Below, piece after piece: positions 7,484-14,705 of a stretch of 21,263 bases of DNA (position 1 is its first letter; each line of letters begins with the position of its first letter). Both the position numbers and the translations under genes were made by a program. This DNA comes from Solirubrobacterales bacterium (GTDB lineage: Bacteria > Actinomycetota > Thermoleophilia > Solirubrobacterales > 70-9). The notes beneath the pieces are model-generated. The model did not search any database. It worked only from the letters and a program-made list of their open reading frames with translations, and had not been told where the DNA came from. The stretch is from assembly GCA_030152805.1 (NCBI GenBank), contig JASLIG010000077.1:1-21263 (forward strand), given 5' to 3'.

Positions 7484-7723
7484 ATGGCTGGTACGCCGCT
7501 TATCCTCCTGCTTCCGCGCGTCGAAGACCCGATCCCCGACACAATCGGCGTGGACTTCATCTTCAGCGTGGCTGGAGCTGGAGGCGTCGTCATGCTCGTC
7601 ATCGGAACAATGCTGCGCCTGTCTGCGGCAGAGCTCGACGCATGGGCTCGCCGTGGTGTCAGCATTGGATTTGCCGTGGGCACATTCTTTTATGCGGCTG
7701 CGCTGGTGGGGCAGGTACTATGA
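7484..7723 (+). CDS. Small membrane protein (two predicted TM helices)
   Basis: A 79-residue hypothetical protein. Two hydrophobic stretches are visible: about 22-42 (FIFSVAGAGGVVMLVIG) and about 58-77 (IGFAVGTFFYAAALVGQ), separated by a charged loop (RLSAAELDAWARR). No domain is recognised. Start chosen at ATG 7484; a GTG at 7454 would add ten residues, and neither has a clear ribosome binding site. Codon use is coherent but less GC-rich than in neighbouring chromosomal genes. The stop overlaps the next ATG (ATGA), so the pair is translationally coupled. It lies inside the tRNA-bounded segment and is its most convincing cargo together with the next gene. Confidence 0.55.
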   Translation: MAGTPLILLLPRVEDPIPDTIGVDFIFSVAGAGGVVMLVIGTMLRLSAAELDAWARRGVSIGFAVGTFFYAAALVGQVL

Positions 7724-7947
7724 AGACAATGCACCGCACTTCGACAACCGGTCTTCTAGTCGGCTCTGTCCTTGTGGCCGTGAGTGCAATCGCACTCACG
7801 GCCTTGACGGGGACGGGCGCTGGCGGCGCCTATGTCTTCATCGTTGGCGGCCTGGTCGTGTTCAGCGTTTTCCTCCTTTGGCCCGAACGAAAGCGCCCCT
7901 TTCGTAGGGATAGCAGTCGCCGAAGCATGCGGCGCCAACTGCGGTAA
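7720..7947 (+). CDS. Small membrane protein with basic C-terminal tail
   Basis: A 75-residue hypothetical protein. Two hydrophobic helices (about 11-30 and 37-54) are joined by a Gly-rich turn, then a strongly basic tail beginning PERKRPFRRD and continuing with Arg pairs to the end. By the positive-inside rule both termini probably face the cytoplasm. The ATG at 7720 overlaps the stop of the preceding gene by four bases, which supports this start over the longer open frame that begins at 7420 in the tRNA flank. Function is unknown. Two coupled tiny membrane proteins could be an immunity, toxin or stress pair, but nothing in the sequence proves this. Confidence 0.55.
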   Translation: MKTMHRTSTTGLLVGSVLVAVSAIALTALTGTGAGGAYVFIVGGLVVFSVFLLWPERKRPFRRDSSRRSMRRQLR

Positions 7948-8461
7948 GACAGCGTTTCTGTGGACACCAGCCGAGGGCTTTCGCGATGGCATTGTCGCTT
8001 GCTCTGCATAGCGCCCTCTTTCGATTAGCCAATAGCCAGGATCGCGATGAGGGCTAGTGCCCATCTTTGCCTCTGCGGATGCTTGGCTCCCGCCGAAAAT
8101 TCGAGGATTCGAGCCACCCGGGGAGCTGCGGCTCGAACAACAATTGCAACCATGCACCGACGAGGATCATCGTGACGACAATGAGGCGGTCGACGGAGCC
8201 GCCAAAGTCAGCAGCGGTATCAGCGCTACTGCGATTTGAAAGAAGGCCCGTTCTCCCATATGAGTATTTTTGCTTTGCCAGGCGGTCACGATCCACGAAT
8301 CGCTTTGACGCTGCGTCTTCTTCAATTCCCAGGCAAGAAGCATCAAGGGAGATGGCCGACGAACAGCAAAACTTAGTCCCGAAATTTGTCCCCGACTCCA
8401 CCGAACTCCTCGGAGTGCACCCCTTCAGGCACGAATCTCCGCTACGGACAGCTTCCAGCCC
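7948..8461. other. Gene-poor interior of the tRNA-bounded segment
   Basis: About 500 bases with lower GC and no convincing gene. Open frames here are short or have implausible composition. The best candidate is on the minus strand, about 8054-8188: a hydrophobic helix (LIVVTMILVGAWLQLLF) followed by a polar tail, which might be a small membrane peptide or a fragment. On the plus strand an ATG at 8353 opens a frame that runs into the tRNA fragment and is probably chance. I see no terminator or repeat beyond the flanking duplication. Confidence 0.4.
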
Positions 8462-8504
8462 GACTCATAATCCGTCGGTCGAAGGTTCGAGTCCTTCCCG
8501 CCCC
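8462..8504 (+). repeat. Direct repeat, distal copy (tRNA-Met 3' fragment, attR-like)
   Basis: Exact 43-bp copy of 7352-7394 containing the anticodon loop, T-arm and acceptor 3' strand but no 5' half, so it cannot be a tRNA. The following base differs (G instead of the discriminator A). The start-to-start distance between copies is 1110 bases. Confidence 0.85.
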
Positions 8505-8532
8505 GTGAAGAGGTGCCATCGACTGGCCGCTT

Positions 8533-8967
8533 TCAGCGGGGCCAGCAGAAAACCTCGACTCGGATCCCGTCGGGGTCGAAGACGAAGAGCGCGTAGTAGC
8601 CGGGCTCGTCGCTGTCCTCCTCCGGTGGGAAGTGAACGTTTGCGCCGCTCGCGAGACAGCGTGCGTGCGCCTCGTCTACCTCCTCACGTCGATCGACCAC
8701 GAAGGCGAGGTGCTCAATTCCAACCCCGTAGTAGCGATGTGCGCCGCCATCCGCCGGGCGGATCCCAAGCATCGAGGAGTCCGTCCCGGGCTCTCGGGAC
8801 CCTGCCGCCGCGTCCTTGAGGTACACCACCTCCTCGGTTCCCCTATAGCTCGGATACCGCACACTCTCTTCCCAGCCGAGTGGGCCGAGGAGATCGAGAT
8901 AGAAGGCGAGGGACCGCTCAACGTCGGCGACGGCCAAGTCGACGTGATGGATTCCTCGCGATGGCAT
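8533..8967 (-). CDS. VOC-family (glyoxalase/dioxygenase-like) protein
   Basis: A 144-residue single-chain vicinal-oxygen-chelate protein with two beta-alpha-beta-beta-beta modules. The N-terminal strand is GIHHVDLAV with His8 as a likely metal ligand, followed by SLAFYLDLLG. The second module has IEHLAFVV (His86) and ends in DPDGIRVEVF with Glu138 as the likely last ligand. The family includes glyoxalase I, ring-cleavage dioxygenases and antibiotic-binding proteins; this one cannot be assigned a substrate. Start at ATG 8967. It points towards the tRNA fragment and stands alone between the integrated segment and the zincin gene. Confidence 0.88.
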   Translation of the reverse strand: MPSRGIHHVDLAVADVERSLAFYLDLLGPLGWEESVRYPSYRGTEEVVYLKDAAAGSREPGTDSSMLGIRPADGGAHRYYGVGIEHLAFVVDRREEVDEAHARCLASGANVHFPPEEDSDEPGYYALFVFDPDGIRVEVFCWPR

Positions 8968-9117
8968 CGCCCTGCGAGTCTATTCGCACCGGCGTGCGAG
9001 CCAATAAGGGCGGGTGAGGTCAGACCCTGGCAGACTTGGTCCACGCCCGTATCAAGTCGTCCGCGCCGAGGTGAGTCGGCGTATCCGACCGCGTAGGCTC
9101 GGCTCTAATGTTGTGAC

Positions 9118-9447
9118 ATGCCCGAGCCGGCCAAGCCCGAGGAGTTCGAGTCGCTGGTCGCCGATGCGATCGATGCATTGCCGCAGGAGTTTCAGCGGGT
9201 GTTGGAGACGGTGGCCGTAGTTGTCTCGGACCTTGGGGCGAAGGAGCATGCCTATGGTCAGTACTACGGCGACGGCGTGGCGAGGGAACGATACGAGGAT
9301 CGGATCGTCATCTATCAAGACACGCTGGAACGGGATTTCGGGCACGACCGGGCGCTGCTGGCTCGCCAGGTCGAACAGACCCTGCGGCACGAGCTGGCTC
9401 ACCACCTCGGTTGGGGCGAGCGGGGGGTGGGCGGTCTCGGCCTCTGA
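9118..9447 (+). CDS. Zincin-like metallopeptidase family protein
   Basis: A 109-residue protein of the short 'possible zinc metallopeptidase' family (Zincin_1/DUF1025 type). It has the active-site motif HELAHHLG with His91, Glu92 and His95, preceded by RQVEQTLR, and a family-typical middle segment (RIVIYQDTLERDFG). It is probably cytosolic; there is no signal peptide. Substrates of this family are not known to me. Start at ATG 9118. The gene ends 12 bases from the convergent P450 gene. Confidence 0.88.
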   Translation: MPEPAKPEEFESLVADAIDALPQEFQRVLETVAVVVSDLGAKEHAYGQYYGDGVARERYEDRIVIYQDTLERDFGHDRALLARQVEQTLRHELAHHLGWGERGVGGLGL

Positions 9448-9459
9448 GTCGCCGCCGTT

Positions 9460-10722
9460 CTATGCCAGCCGCACCGGCAGCGCCTTCAGCTGATTGAGGA
9501 AGGCGGACTCGGTGAATTTGGGGCGGCCGGCCAGCTGCATGTTCGGGTAGCGAGCGAGGGTCTCCTCGAAGAGGATCTTCAGCTCGAGGCGGGCCAGGGC
9601 GGTGCCGAGGCAGAAGTGGCGGCCGCCGGCGCCGAAGGCCTGGTGCTCGGGGTTGCGGAGGACGTCGAAGCGGTCGGCGTCCTCGTAGTGGCTCTCGTCA
9701 CGGTTGGAGGAGGCGTACCACATGACCACCTTGTCGCCCTCTTTGATTTCCTGGCCGTTCAGCTCGGCGTTACGGGTGGCTGTGCGGCGGAAGTGGGCAA
9801 AGGCGGGGTACATGCGCAGCGACTCCTCGACCGCACCGGGGATCAGCGAGGGATCGTCGAGCAGGAGCTGGCGCTGGTCGGGGTGCTCGATCAGCGCCCG
9901 CATGCCGCTGCAGTAGGTCGCCTTGGTGCTGTCATTGCCGGCGGCGACGAGGAGAAAGAAACCCATCACGATCTCGTGCTCGGCGAGCCTCTCGCCGTCG
10001 ACCTCGGCGTGGACGAGGAGGCTGGTCAGGTCGTCGGTGGGGTTCTCGCGCCGGGCAGCGATCATCTCGTTGCAGCGGGCGAAGATCTCCGCCACGTTCT
10101 TCTGGATCGCGGCTTCGAGACCGGCGGGGTCGACGCCCTCGGGGTTGAGGTCGGGGTCGCCGGCGCCGAGGGTCGAGTTCATCAGCTCGGCCCAGGCCGC
10201 ATCGTCCTCCTCCGGGATCCCCATGAAGCTGCCGATCACGCGCGCCACCGCGGGCTGGGCGACGTCGGTGACGAGGTCGCATTCCTCGCGCCCATCGAGT
10301 CGGTCGAGCACACGGGTGACGATCTTGCGGATCTCACCTTCGTGCGCCGCGATCCGCTTCGGCGTAAAGCCGGCCTGGAAGAGCGCCTTGATGCGATCGT
10401 GCTTGGGGGGGTCCATGCCGATGAACATCGCCCGCGAGAGCTCGATCGGGAAGACCTCTGTGACGAGCGTGATTCCGCCGAGTTCTGAGGAGTAGGTCTC
10501 CCAGTCGCGGCTCACCGCGTGCACGTCGTCCGCTGCCGTCACCGACCAGTAGCCGGGAGATTGGGGGAACTCGCTGATCCGCGCAGTCCAGTGCACGGGA
10601 CACTCGCCGCGCAGCCGTTTGAAGACCTCGTGGGGCGGACCATCGGCCCAGAGCTCGCGCTCGGTGACGAGCAGCTCGTCGAGGCTCGTCTCCTCAGAAG
10701 TGATTTGCTCTGGTGGCTCCAC
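9460..10722 (-). CDS. Cytochrome P450
   Basis: A 420-residue soluble class I-type bacterial P450 monooxygenase that needs a ferredoxin and reductase partner, neither seen here. The I-helix oxygen-binding motif is AAGNDST (about 260-266), K-helix Glu300-x-x-Arg303 (EESLR), and the heme-binding loop FGAGGRHFCLGTALARLE with Cys371 as thiolate ligand. HDRIK at 108-112 is the usual C-helix heme-propionate contact. Overall similarity in style is to the mycobacterial CYP124/125/142 group that hydroxylates lipids or sterols, but this is a hint only. Start is GTG 10722. An 18-bp palindrome lies between this gene and the flippase-like gene upstream, only 17 bases before the start. Confidence 0.95.
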   Translation of the reverse strand: MEPPEQITSEETSLDELLVTERELWADGPPHEVFKRLRGECPVHWTARISEFPQSPGYWSVTAADDVHAVSRDWETYSSELGGITLVTEVFPIELSRAMFIGMDPPKHDRIKALFQAGFTPKRIAAHEGEIRKIVTRVLDRLDGREECDLVTDVAQPAVARVIGSFMGIPEEDDAAWAELMNSTLGAGDPDLNPEGVDPAGLEAAIQKNVAEIFARCNEMIAARRENPTDDLTSLLVHAEVDGERLAEHEIVMGFFLLVAAGNDSTKATYCSGMRALIEHPDQRQLLLDDPSLIPGAVEESLRMYPAFAHFRRTATRNAELNGQEIKEGDKVVMWYASSNRDESHYEDADRFDVLRNPEHQAFGAGGRHFCLGTALARLELKILFEETLARYPNMQLAGRPKFTESAFLNQLKALPVRLA

Positions 10723-10739
10723 CGTGGGTGGCCGATCCT

Positions 10740-10757
10740 ACTGGCTGGTCAGCCAGT
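10740..10757. promoter_or_regulatory. 18-bp palindrome upstream of the P450 gene
   Basis: ACTGGCTG-GT-CAGCCAGT has perfect 8-bp arms around a 2-base centre. It starts right after the stop of the flippase-like gene and 17 bases before the P450 GTG. The form fits the operator of a dimeric repressor such as a TetR-family protein. A terminator is less likely: the loop is only two bases and no T-run follows on the minus strand. No regulator gene is adjacent. Confidence 0.5.
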
Positions 10758-10758
10758 T

Positions 10759-11799
10759 TCAAGTCCCGCTGCCGCTTGGCGCGCCTTTCTTCGCGCGCAG
10801 CTCGCGGCTCTTCTCCTTCGCCTCCGCGTAGGAGGACTCGACCAGCTGCTTGCCGCCGGACCAGCCGAATACCCAGCAGACGAGCAGGACGGCGAAGATG
10901 ACGTCCCAGGCCGAGATGATCAGCTGCTGGCCGATCGAGTAGGCGGTGGCGGTCTTGGCCGAGGTCGATCCGGCGAGGGCAGCCGAGTTCATCGCCTGCG
11001 TGACTCCGACGCCGCCCGGTGTGGCCGAGACGCTGTTGGAGACCGAGTTGGAGGCAGTGACGGTTGCGACGTTCTGGAAGGTGACCGGAATCGAGTAGGC
11101 GCCGAGGAAGACGGCGACGATCGCGAGTCGCGCGGCGTAGCTGCCGAGCACGGGCAGGAAGAGGCGAGTCGCAGCCCGGCGCGGCTCGCGCAGGATCGCG
11201 CCGCCGCTGAGCAGCTGCTGGCGCAGTTTCGCCAACCGCTCCCAGAAGATCCTGGCAAGGAGGATGAGGAGGACGATCGCGCCGGTGAGGAGCGCGATCA
11301 CCAGGCCCGTGTGGTCGGCGAGGAAGCCGAGCTTGATCGAGAAGGAGCCGCTGACGGTGAGGAATAGGTAGAGGTAGAGCGCGACGTTGAAGACCGTGAA
11401 GGGAATCTTCTCGACGATCAGGCCCGAGAAGACGAGCGGAAAGGTGGCGCCGGCGATCAGCGTTGTGAACATCGCCAGCATCACGAAGGTGCCGATGTTG
11501 GCGGGCAGGAAGCCGTTGAGGGCGACCGCCACGGCGTAGGAGGCGAGGACGAGGCGGAACGGCAGAGCAGCGCGGGGGAGGGCCGCGCCGAGGATGCCGT
11601 ACCAGGCGAGCGCCGCCAGGCTGGTCTGGGCCGTCTCGAGCAGGACGCCGCCGGCGACGGCCCAGGCCGGGACCTCGCTGACGCGATCGAAGAGATCGCC
11701 GATCCACTCGAACGCCGGTACGCCGAGTAGATCGAGCACGCCGAGCAGCGCGGCCACGCCGCTGACCCAGAGCCCCGTGCGCGCAAGCCGTCGAATCAC
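10759..11799 (-). CDS. Flippase-like (LPG synthase TM domain) membrane protein
   Basis: A 346-residue integral membrane protein with about seven or eight hydrophobic helices, a basic loop (about 186-213) and a charged cytosolic C-terminus (EAKEKSRELRAKK). It carries two hallmark motifs of the lysylphosphatidylglycerol synthase TM/flippase-like family (PF03706, UPF0104): NGFLPANIGTFV at about 95-106 and SATPGGVGVTQA at about 258-269. The family includes the MprF flippase half and archaeal AglD; the transported lipid here is unknown. Start is GTG 11799 after a divergent intergenic region shared with the repeat lipoprotein. It is followed by the P450 gene in the same direction with 36 bases between, which contain a palindrome. 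Confidence 0.85.
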   Translation of the reverse strand: MIRRLARTGLWVSGVAALLGVLDLLGVPAFEWIGDLFDRVSEVPAWAVAGGVLLETAQTSLAALAWYGILGAALPRAALPFRLVLASYAVAVALNGFLPANIGTFVMLAMFTTLIAGATFPLVFSGLIVEKIPFTVFNVALYLYLFLTVSGSFSIKLGFLADHTGLVIALLTGAIVLLILLARIFWERLAKLRQQLLSGGAILREPRRAATRLFLPVLGSYAARLAIVAVFLGAYSIPVTFQNVATVTASNSVSNSVSATPGGVGVTQAMNSAALAGSTSAKTATAYSIGQQLIISAWDVIFAVLLVCWVFGWSGGKQLVESSYAEAKEKSRELRAKKGAPSGSGT

Positions 11800-11878
11800 A
11801 GCGGCAACCTAGTCGCTCGCCGAACGCCGTGGTTAGTGCGAAGATCGCCTCAATTCCCTGCGACTGAGAGGAGTGGAA

Positions 11879-12265
11879 GTGTCAGGAGAGAGCTCGAGCC
11901 GGAGGAGAGCGCGAATCGCCCGCTTGCTGCCGTTGCTGGCGGCGATGGGGATCGCGGGTGTGCTGGCGGCTGGCTGCGGCGGCAGCAGCGACAGCGACAG
12001 CATCTCCTCCGAAGCTCAGAAGCGCATCGAACAGGGCGGCGAAGAAGCGAAGAAGGGCATCGAAAAGGCCAAAGAAGAAGTGAAGAAGGGCTTCAACGAA
12101 GCCAAAGAAGATGCCAAGCAGGGCGTCGAAAATGGCAAGGGCCAGGTCAACAAGACGATCGAAAAAGCCCAGAAGGAAGCCGAAGAAGGCGTAGAAAAGG
12201 GCCAGGAAAAAGCTGAAAGCGCGATCAAGGAAACCGAAAAGCAGGTTGAAAAGTACGGCGAATAA
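11879..12265 (+). CDS. Lipoprotein with seven 11-residue amphipathic repeats
   Basis: About 128 residues. A basic n-region (SSSRRRARIAR), a hydrophobic segment and lipobox LAAGC predict a membrane-anchored lipoprotein. After a short Ser/Asp linker the rest is seven tandem undecapeptides of the type (E/K)EAKKGIEKAK plus a partial eighth. Hydrophobic residues recur at fixed positions with abundant Lys/Glu, and there is no proline. This pattern is known from LEA group 3, apolipoprotein and alpha-synuclein-like surface helices, so a long helix lying on membrane or cell wall is likely; role is inference. GTG 11879 is preferred because AGAGGAG lies five bases before it; GTG 11873 is the alternative. 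It converges on the gene at 12273. Confidence 0.8.
   Translation: MSGESSSRRRARIARLLPLLAAMGIAGVLAAGCGGSSDSDSISSEAQKRIEQGGEEAKKGIEKAKEEVKKGFNEAKEDAKQGVENGKGQVNKTIEKAQKEAEEGVEKGQEKAESAIKETEKQVEKYGE
12008..12262 (+). repeat. 33-bp coding repeats (undecapeptide units)
   Basis: Seven consecutive 33-base units, each coding 11 residues, plus a 24-base partial unit. They are diverged at DNA level (for example AAGAAGGGC recurs in units 2 and 3), so the array is old rather than a recent slippage product. Confidence 0.75.
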
Positions 12266-12272
12266 GCGTCGC

Positions 12273-13046
12273 TCAGCGGACCTTGCAATCGCTGGGCAGG
12301 CGGCTGACGAGCCGTGTGCCGCCGGCGAAGGTGAAGGTCGCCTTGGCGAGCTGGTAGATGGCGCCCGGGAAACCTGCAGGGGCGGCGCAGCTGGCGCTGA
12401 TGAAGCTGCGCCGCCGCCCTTCATAACGGTACTTGCGGCCGATCGTCAGGTCGATGTCCGTGACGTATCCCAAATCCGAAGCGAGCTGAGGGAGGTGCGT
12501 TGAAAAGACGGTGCCGTAGGCGCCCTTCTCGTTGCGGGAGATCCTGAAGGGGAGCACGAACGCCGCTCGCACCGGGCTGGAGCCATAGAGATGGAGCAGC
12601 AGGCTCATCCGCTCCGGCGTCGAGCTGTTGAAGATGAGCACGGTGCCGCTGGCGGGAAACGTGGTCGCGCCCGGGAAGTCGACGTTAGCGGCGAAATGCC
12701 CGCGACCGACCAGGGCGCCCCGGCACTGCGCCAGCGCCGCTTCTGTGCTGGTCTGCTGCAGCTGCGGCGCGGTGCACCTGGGCAGCCCGGCGACGGAGAC
12801 GAGGCCGGCCCGGTTCATCGCGATCGACATCTCGCGTAGCTGCGGCGGCCGGCTGCCGTCGGTGGTGCGCACCGAGCCGTCGAGGCGCACCGTGACCGGC
12901 GCCGCCCGTTCGCGCGGCAGCGCATGGGGCAGCAGGCGGGCTTCGAAGGCAACCCGCAGGGTGCCCTCCTGGACGAACTGGCGCGCCGCGGCCCCGGCCA
13001 CCGGAATGCAGACGGCCAGCAACGCTATGAGGGCAAGACGGCGCAT
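12273..13046 (-). CDS. Secreted hypothetical protein, four conserved-looking cysteines
   Basis: A 257-residue protein with a clear Sec signal peptide (MRRLALIALLAVCIPVAGAAA, likely cleaved near residue 20-22) and no lipobox or second membrane helix, so probably secreted or wall-associated. The mature part is beta-rich with four cysteines (91, 108, 220, 254) that could form two disulfides. I recall similar signal-peptide, beta-rich proteins in Solirubrobacterales but know no function. Start is ATG 13046. It is convergent with the repeat lipoprotein (7-base gap) and divergent from the Ser/Thr kinase (68-base gap). Confidence 0.75.
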   Translation of the reverse strand: MRRLALIALLAVCIPVAGAAARQFVQEGTLRVAFEARLLPHALPRERAAPVTVRLDGSVRTTDGSRPPQLREMSIAMNRAGLVSVAGLPRCTAPQLQQTSTEAALAQCRGALVGRGHFAANVDFPGATTFPASGTVLIFNSSTPERMSLLLHLYGSSPVRAAFVLPFRISRNEKGAYGTVFSTHLPQLASDLGYVTDIDLTIGRKYRYEGRRRSFISASCAAPAGFPGAIYQLAKATFTFAGGTRLVSRLPSDCKVR

Positions 13047-13114
13047 GTCATCTCAAAGTCTAGGTCCGGCCGGGTTGGCGTCCGGTTAACTGACGCGCGG
13101 GCTAGGGTTCGGCA

Positions 13115-14695
13115 ATGTCCGGGTCGGCTCACGGGATCGAGCTTTCCGACGGCGACGAGTTCGCCGGCTACCGGGTCGAGCAGCGCCTCGGCCGGGGCGG
13201 AATGGGCGTGCTCTACCTGGCGGTGGAGCCGGGACTCGAGCGCCGCGTGGCGCTCAAGCTAATTGCCCCCGAGGCGGCCGCAGACGAGGTCTTCACCAAG
13301 CGCTTCGCCGAAGAGTCGAAGATCGCCGCCTCGATCGAGCACCCCAACGTGGTGCCGATCTACGCTGCCGGCGAAGAGGGCGGCGTGCCCTACATCGCGA
13401 TGCGCTTCGTGCCGGGCGCCGACCTCGCCAGGCGCCTCGCCCGGGAGGGAAGGCTCACGCCGCCGGTCGCGGCGGAACTGATCGCCCAGATCGGCAACGG
13501 GCTCGACGCGATCCACGCCGCCGGCCTCGTCCACCGCGACGTCAAGCCGGCCAACGTCCTGCTCAGCGGCGGCGATGGCGCCGAACACGCCTACATCACC
13601 GACTTCGGCGTCGCCCGCAACGTCGCCACCGAGTCGGGCCTGACCCAGACCGGTCGCTTCGTCGGCACGCTCGACTACGTCGCTCCCGAGCAGATTTCCG
13701 GCGGCGCGATCGACGCCCGCACCGATGTCTACGCCCTCGGTTGCCTGCTGTTCAAGCTGCTCACCGGCGAGGTGCCCTTCCCCAAGGAGGGCGAGGCGGC
13801 GCGTCTCTATGCCCACCTCCACGACCCGCCGCCGGCTCCCTCGCTCTACGTACCCGAGGTATCGATGGCGCTCGACGACGTGGTGATCCGGGCGATGTCG
13901 AAGGACCCCGACGATCGCTATCCCTCGGCGGGCGACCTCGGGCGGGCGGCTCAGGCGGCCCTGACGGGAGAACGCCCTCAAGTTCCCGAGCGCACGGTTG
14001 CAACCGGCGCCGCCGCGACGCAGACGGCGGAGACGGTGTCCCCCGTGGGCGAGCGCACGACGACACCGGCGACGGAGCCCACCCGCCGGCTCACCGGTGA
14101 GGCGTCACAGGGCGCGGCCTCACCGACCCCGACCGAGAGGGCCGGCCGCAAGCGGCGCTGGGCCATCGTAGGCGGCGCCGCGGCGCTCCTCGTGGCAGCG
14201 GCGGCGGCGCTCGCCATCGTCAGCGGCGGCGGCGACTCGAGCCACGGTGCCCTCGAGGAGGCCAGCTCGACCCCCGGCGCGCCGTCCAAGCCGAAGGCAA
14301 AGCCCAAACCGAAGCCGCTGACCAAATCCGAGCTGATCGCGAAAGCCGACGCGATCTGCGAAGACAGCAAGAGCACGTACACGAGCGTGCGCTCGCCCGA
14401 ACTCGAAGAAGTCCCGGAAGTGGCCTATGCCGCCACACTCGCGGGCATCTCGCAGCGAGGTGTCAACGGTCTCCGCCGCCTTGACGCTCCGCCCGCGCTC
14501 GAACCGGAGTTTCGCAAGTACGTGAAAGCCCAGGAACGAGTCATGCGGTACGACCGGCAGGCCCTGAAAGCGGCCCAGGCCGAAGACGCCAACGCCTACG
14601 TCGCCGCCCGCGATCGCCGCGACGCCGAGGCCCTCGAACGCTACGAACTGGCTCGCGAGATCGGCCTCGATCAATGCAGCACCAACCGCAGCTGA
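13115..14695 (+). CDS. Membrane Ser/Thr protein kinase (PknB type) with extracellular domain
   Basis: A 526-residue Hanks-type kinase. The kinase domain spans about 19-285: glycine loop GRGGMG (26-31), Lys48, helix-C Glu67, HRDVKPANVLL with catalytic Asp142, DFG at 163-165, and APE at 190-192. A Thr/Pro-rich juxtamembrane linker (about 290-345) precedes a basic RKRRW and one TM helix (about 349-370). The outside part begins with a Pro/Lys stretch, then a helical domain with Cys415 and Cys521 that could form a disulfide. There are no PASTA repeats, so the sensed ligand differs from cell-wall-sensing PknB. Start is ATG 13115. The YjbQ-family gene follows after 10 bases. Confidence 0.93.
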   Translation: MSGSAHGIELSDGDEFAGYRVEQRLGRGGMGVLYLAVEPGLERRVALKLIAPEAAADEVFTKRFAEESKIAASIEHPNVVPIYAAGEEGGVPYIAMRFVPGADLARRLAREGRLTPPVAAELIAQIGNGLDAIHAAGLVHRDVKPANVLLSGGDGAEHAYITDFGVARNVATESGLTQTGRFVGTLDYVAPEQISGGAIDARTDVYALGCLLFKLLTGEVPFPKEGEAARLYAHLHDPPPAPSLYVPEVSMALDDVVIRAMSKDPDDRYPSAGDLGRAAQAALTGERPQVPERTVATGAAATQTAETVSPVGERTTTPATEPTRRLTGEASQGAASPTPTERAGRKRRWAIVGGAAALLVAAAAALAIVSGGGDSSHGALEEASSTPGAPSKPKAKPKPKPLTKSELIAKADAICEDSKSTYTSVRSPELEEVPEVAYAATLAGISQRGVNGLRRLDAPPALEPEFRKYVKAQERVMRYDRQALKAAQAEDANAYVAARDRRDAEALERYELAREIGLDQCSTNRS

Positions 14696-14705
14696 GGAGG
14701 AGTCA

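Larger units (their letters stand above)
7395..8504 (+). mobile_element. Putative small integrated element or remnant at tRNA-Met
   Basis: A segment of about 1.1 kb lies between two exact 43-bp copies of the tRNA 3' half, in the expected polarity: intact tRNA at one end, 3' fragment at the far end. Its base composition is visibly less GC-rich than the flanks. It contains two overlapping small membrane-protein genes (7484-7947) and then about 500 bases with no clear gene. I find no integrase, replication or relaxase gene, so it is either a deletion remnant or a non-autonomous element mobilised in trans. A simple tRNA duplication with decay is the main alternative. Confidence 0.6.

Noticed and set aside
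8067..8819. Plus-strand open frame of 250 codons across the distal tRNA fragment
   Set aside because: It reads through the tRNA 3' copy and then antisense to the VOC gene; composition is Arg/Ser-rich and no domain is visible, so I do not take it as an integrase or cargo gene.
9616..10488. Plus-strand open frame of 290 codons
   Set aside because: It is antisense to the P450 gene, which has I-helix, ExxR and heme-Cys motifs.
12008..12262. CRISPR-like array at the 33-base periodicity
   Set aside because: The units are contiguous and coding with no spacers; they are protein repeats. No other CRISPR-like array or cas gene is seen in the window.
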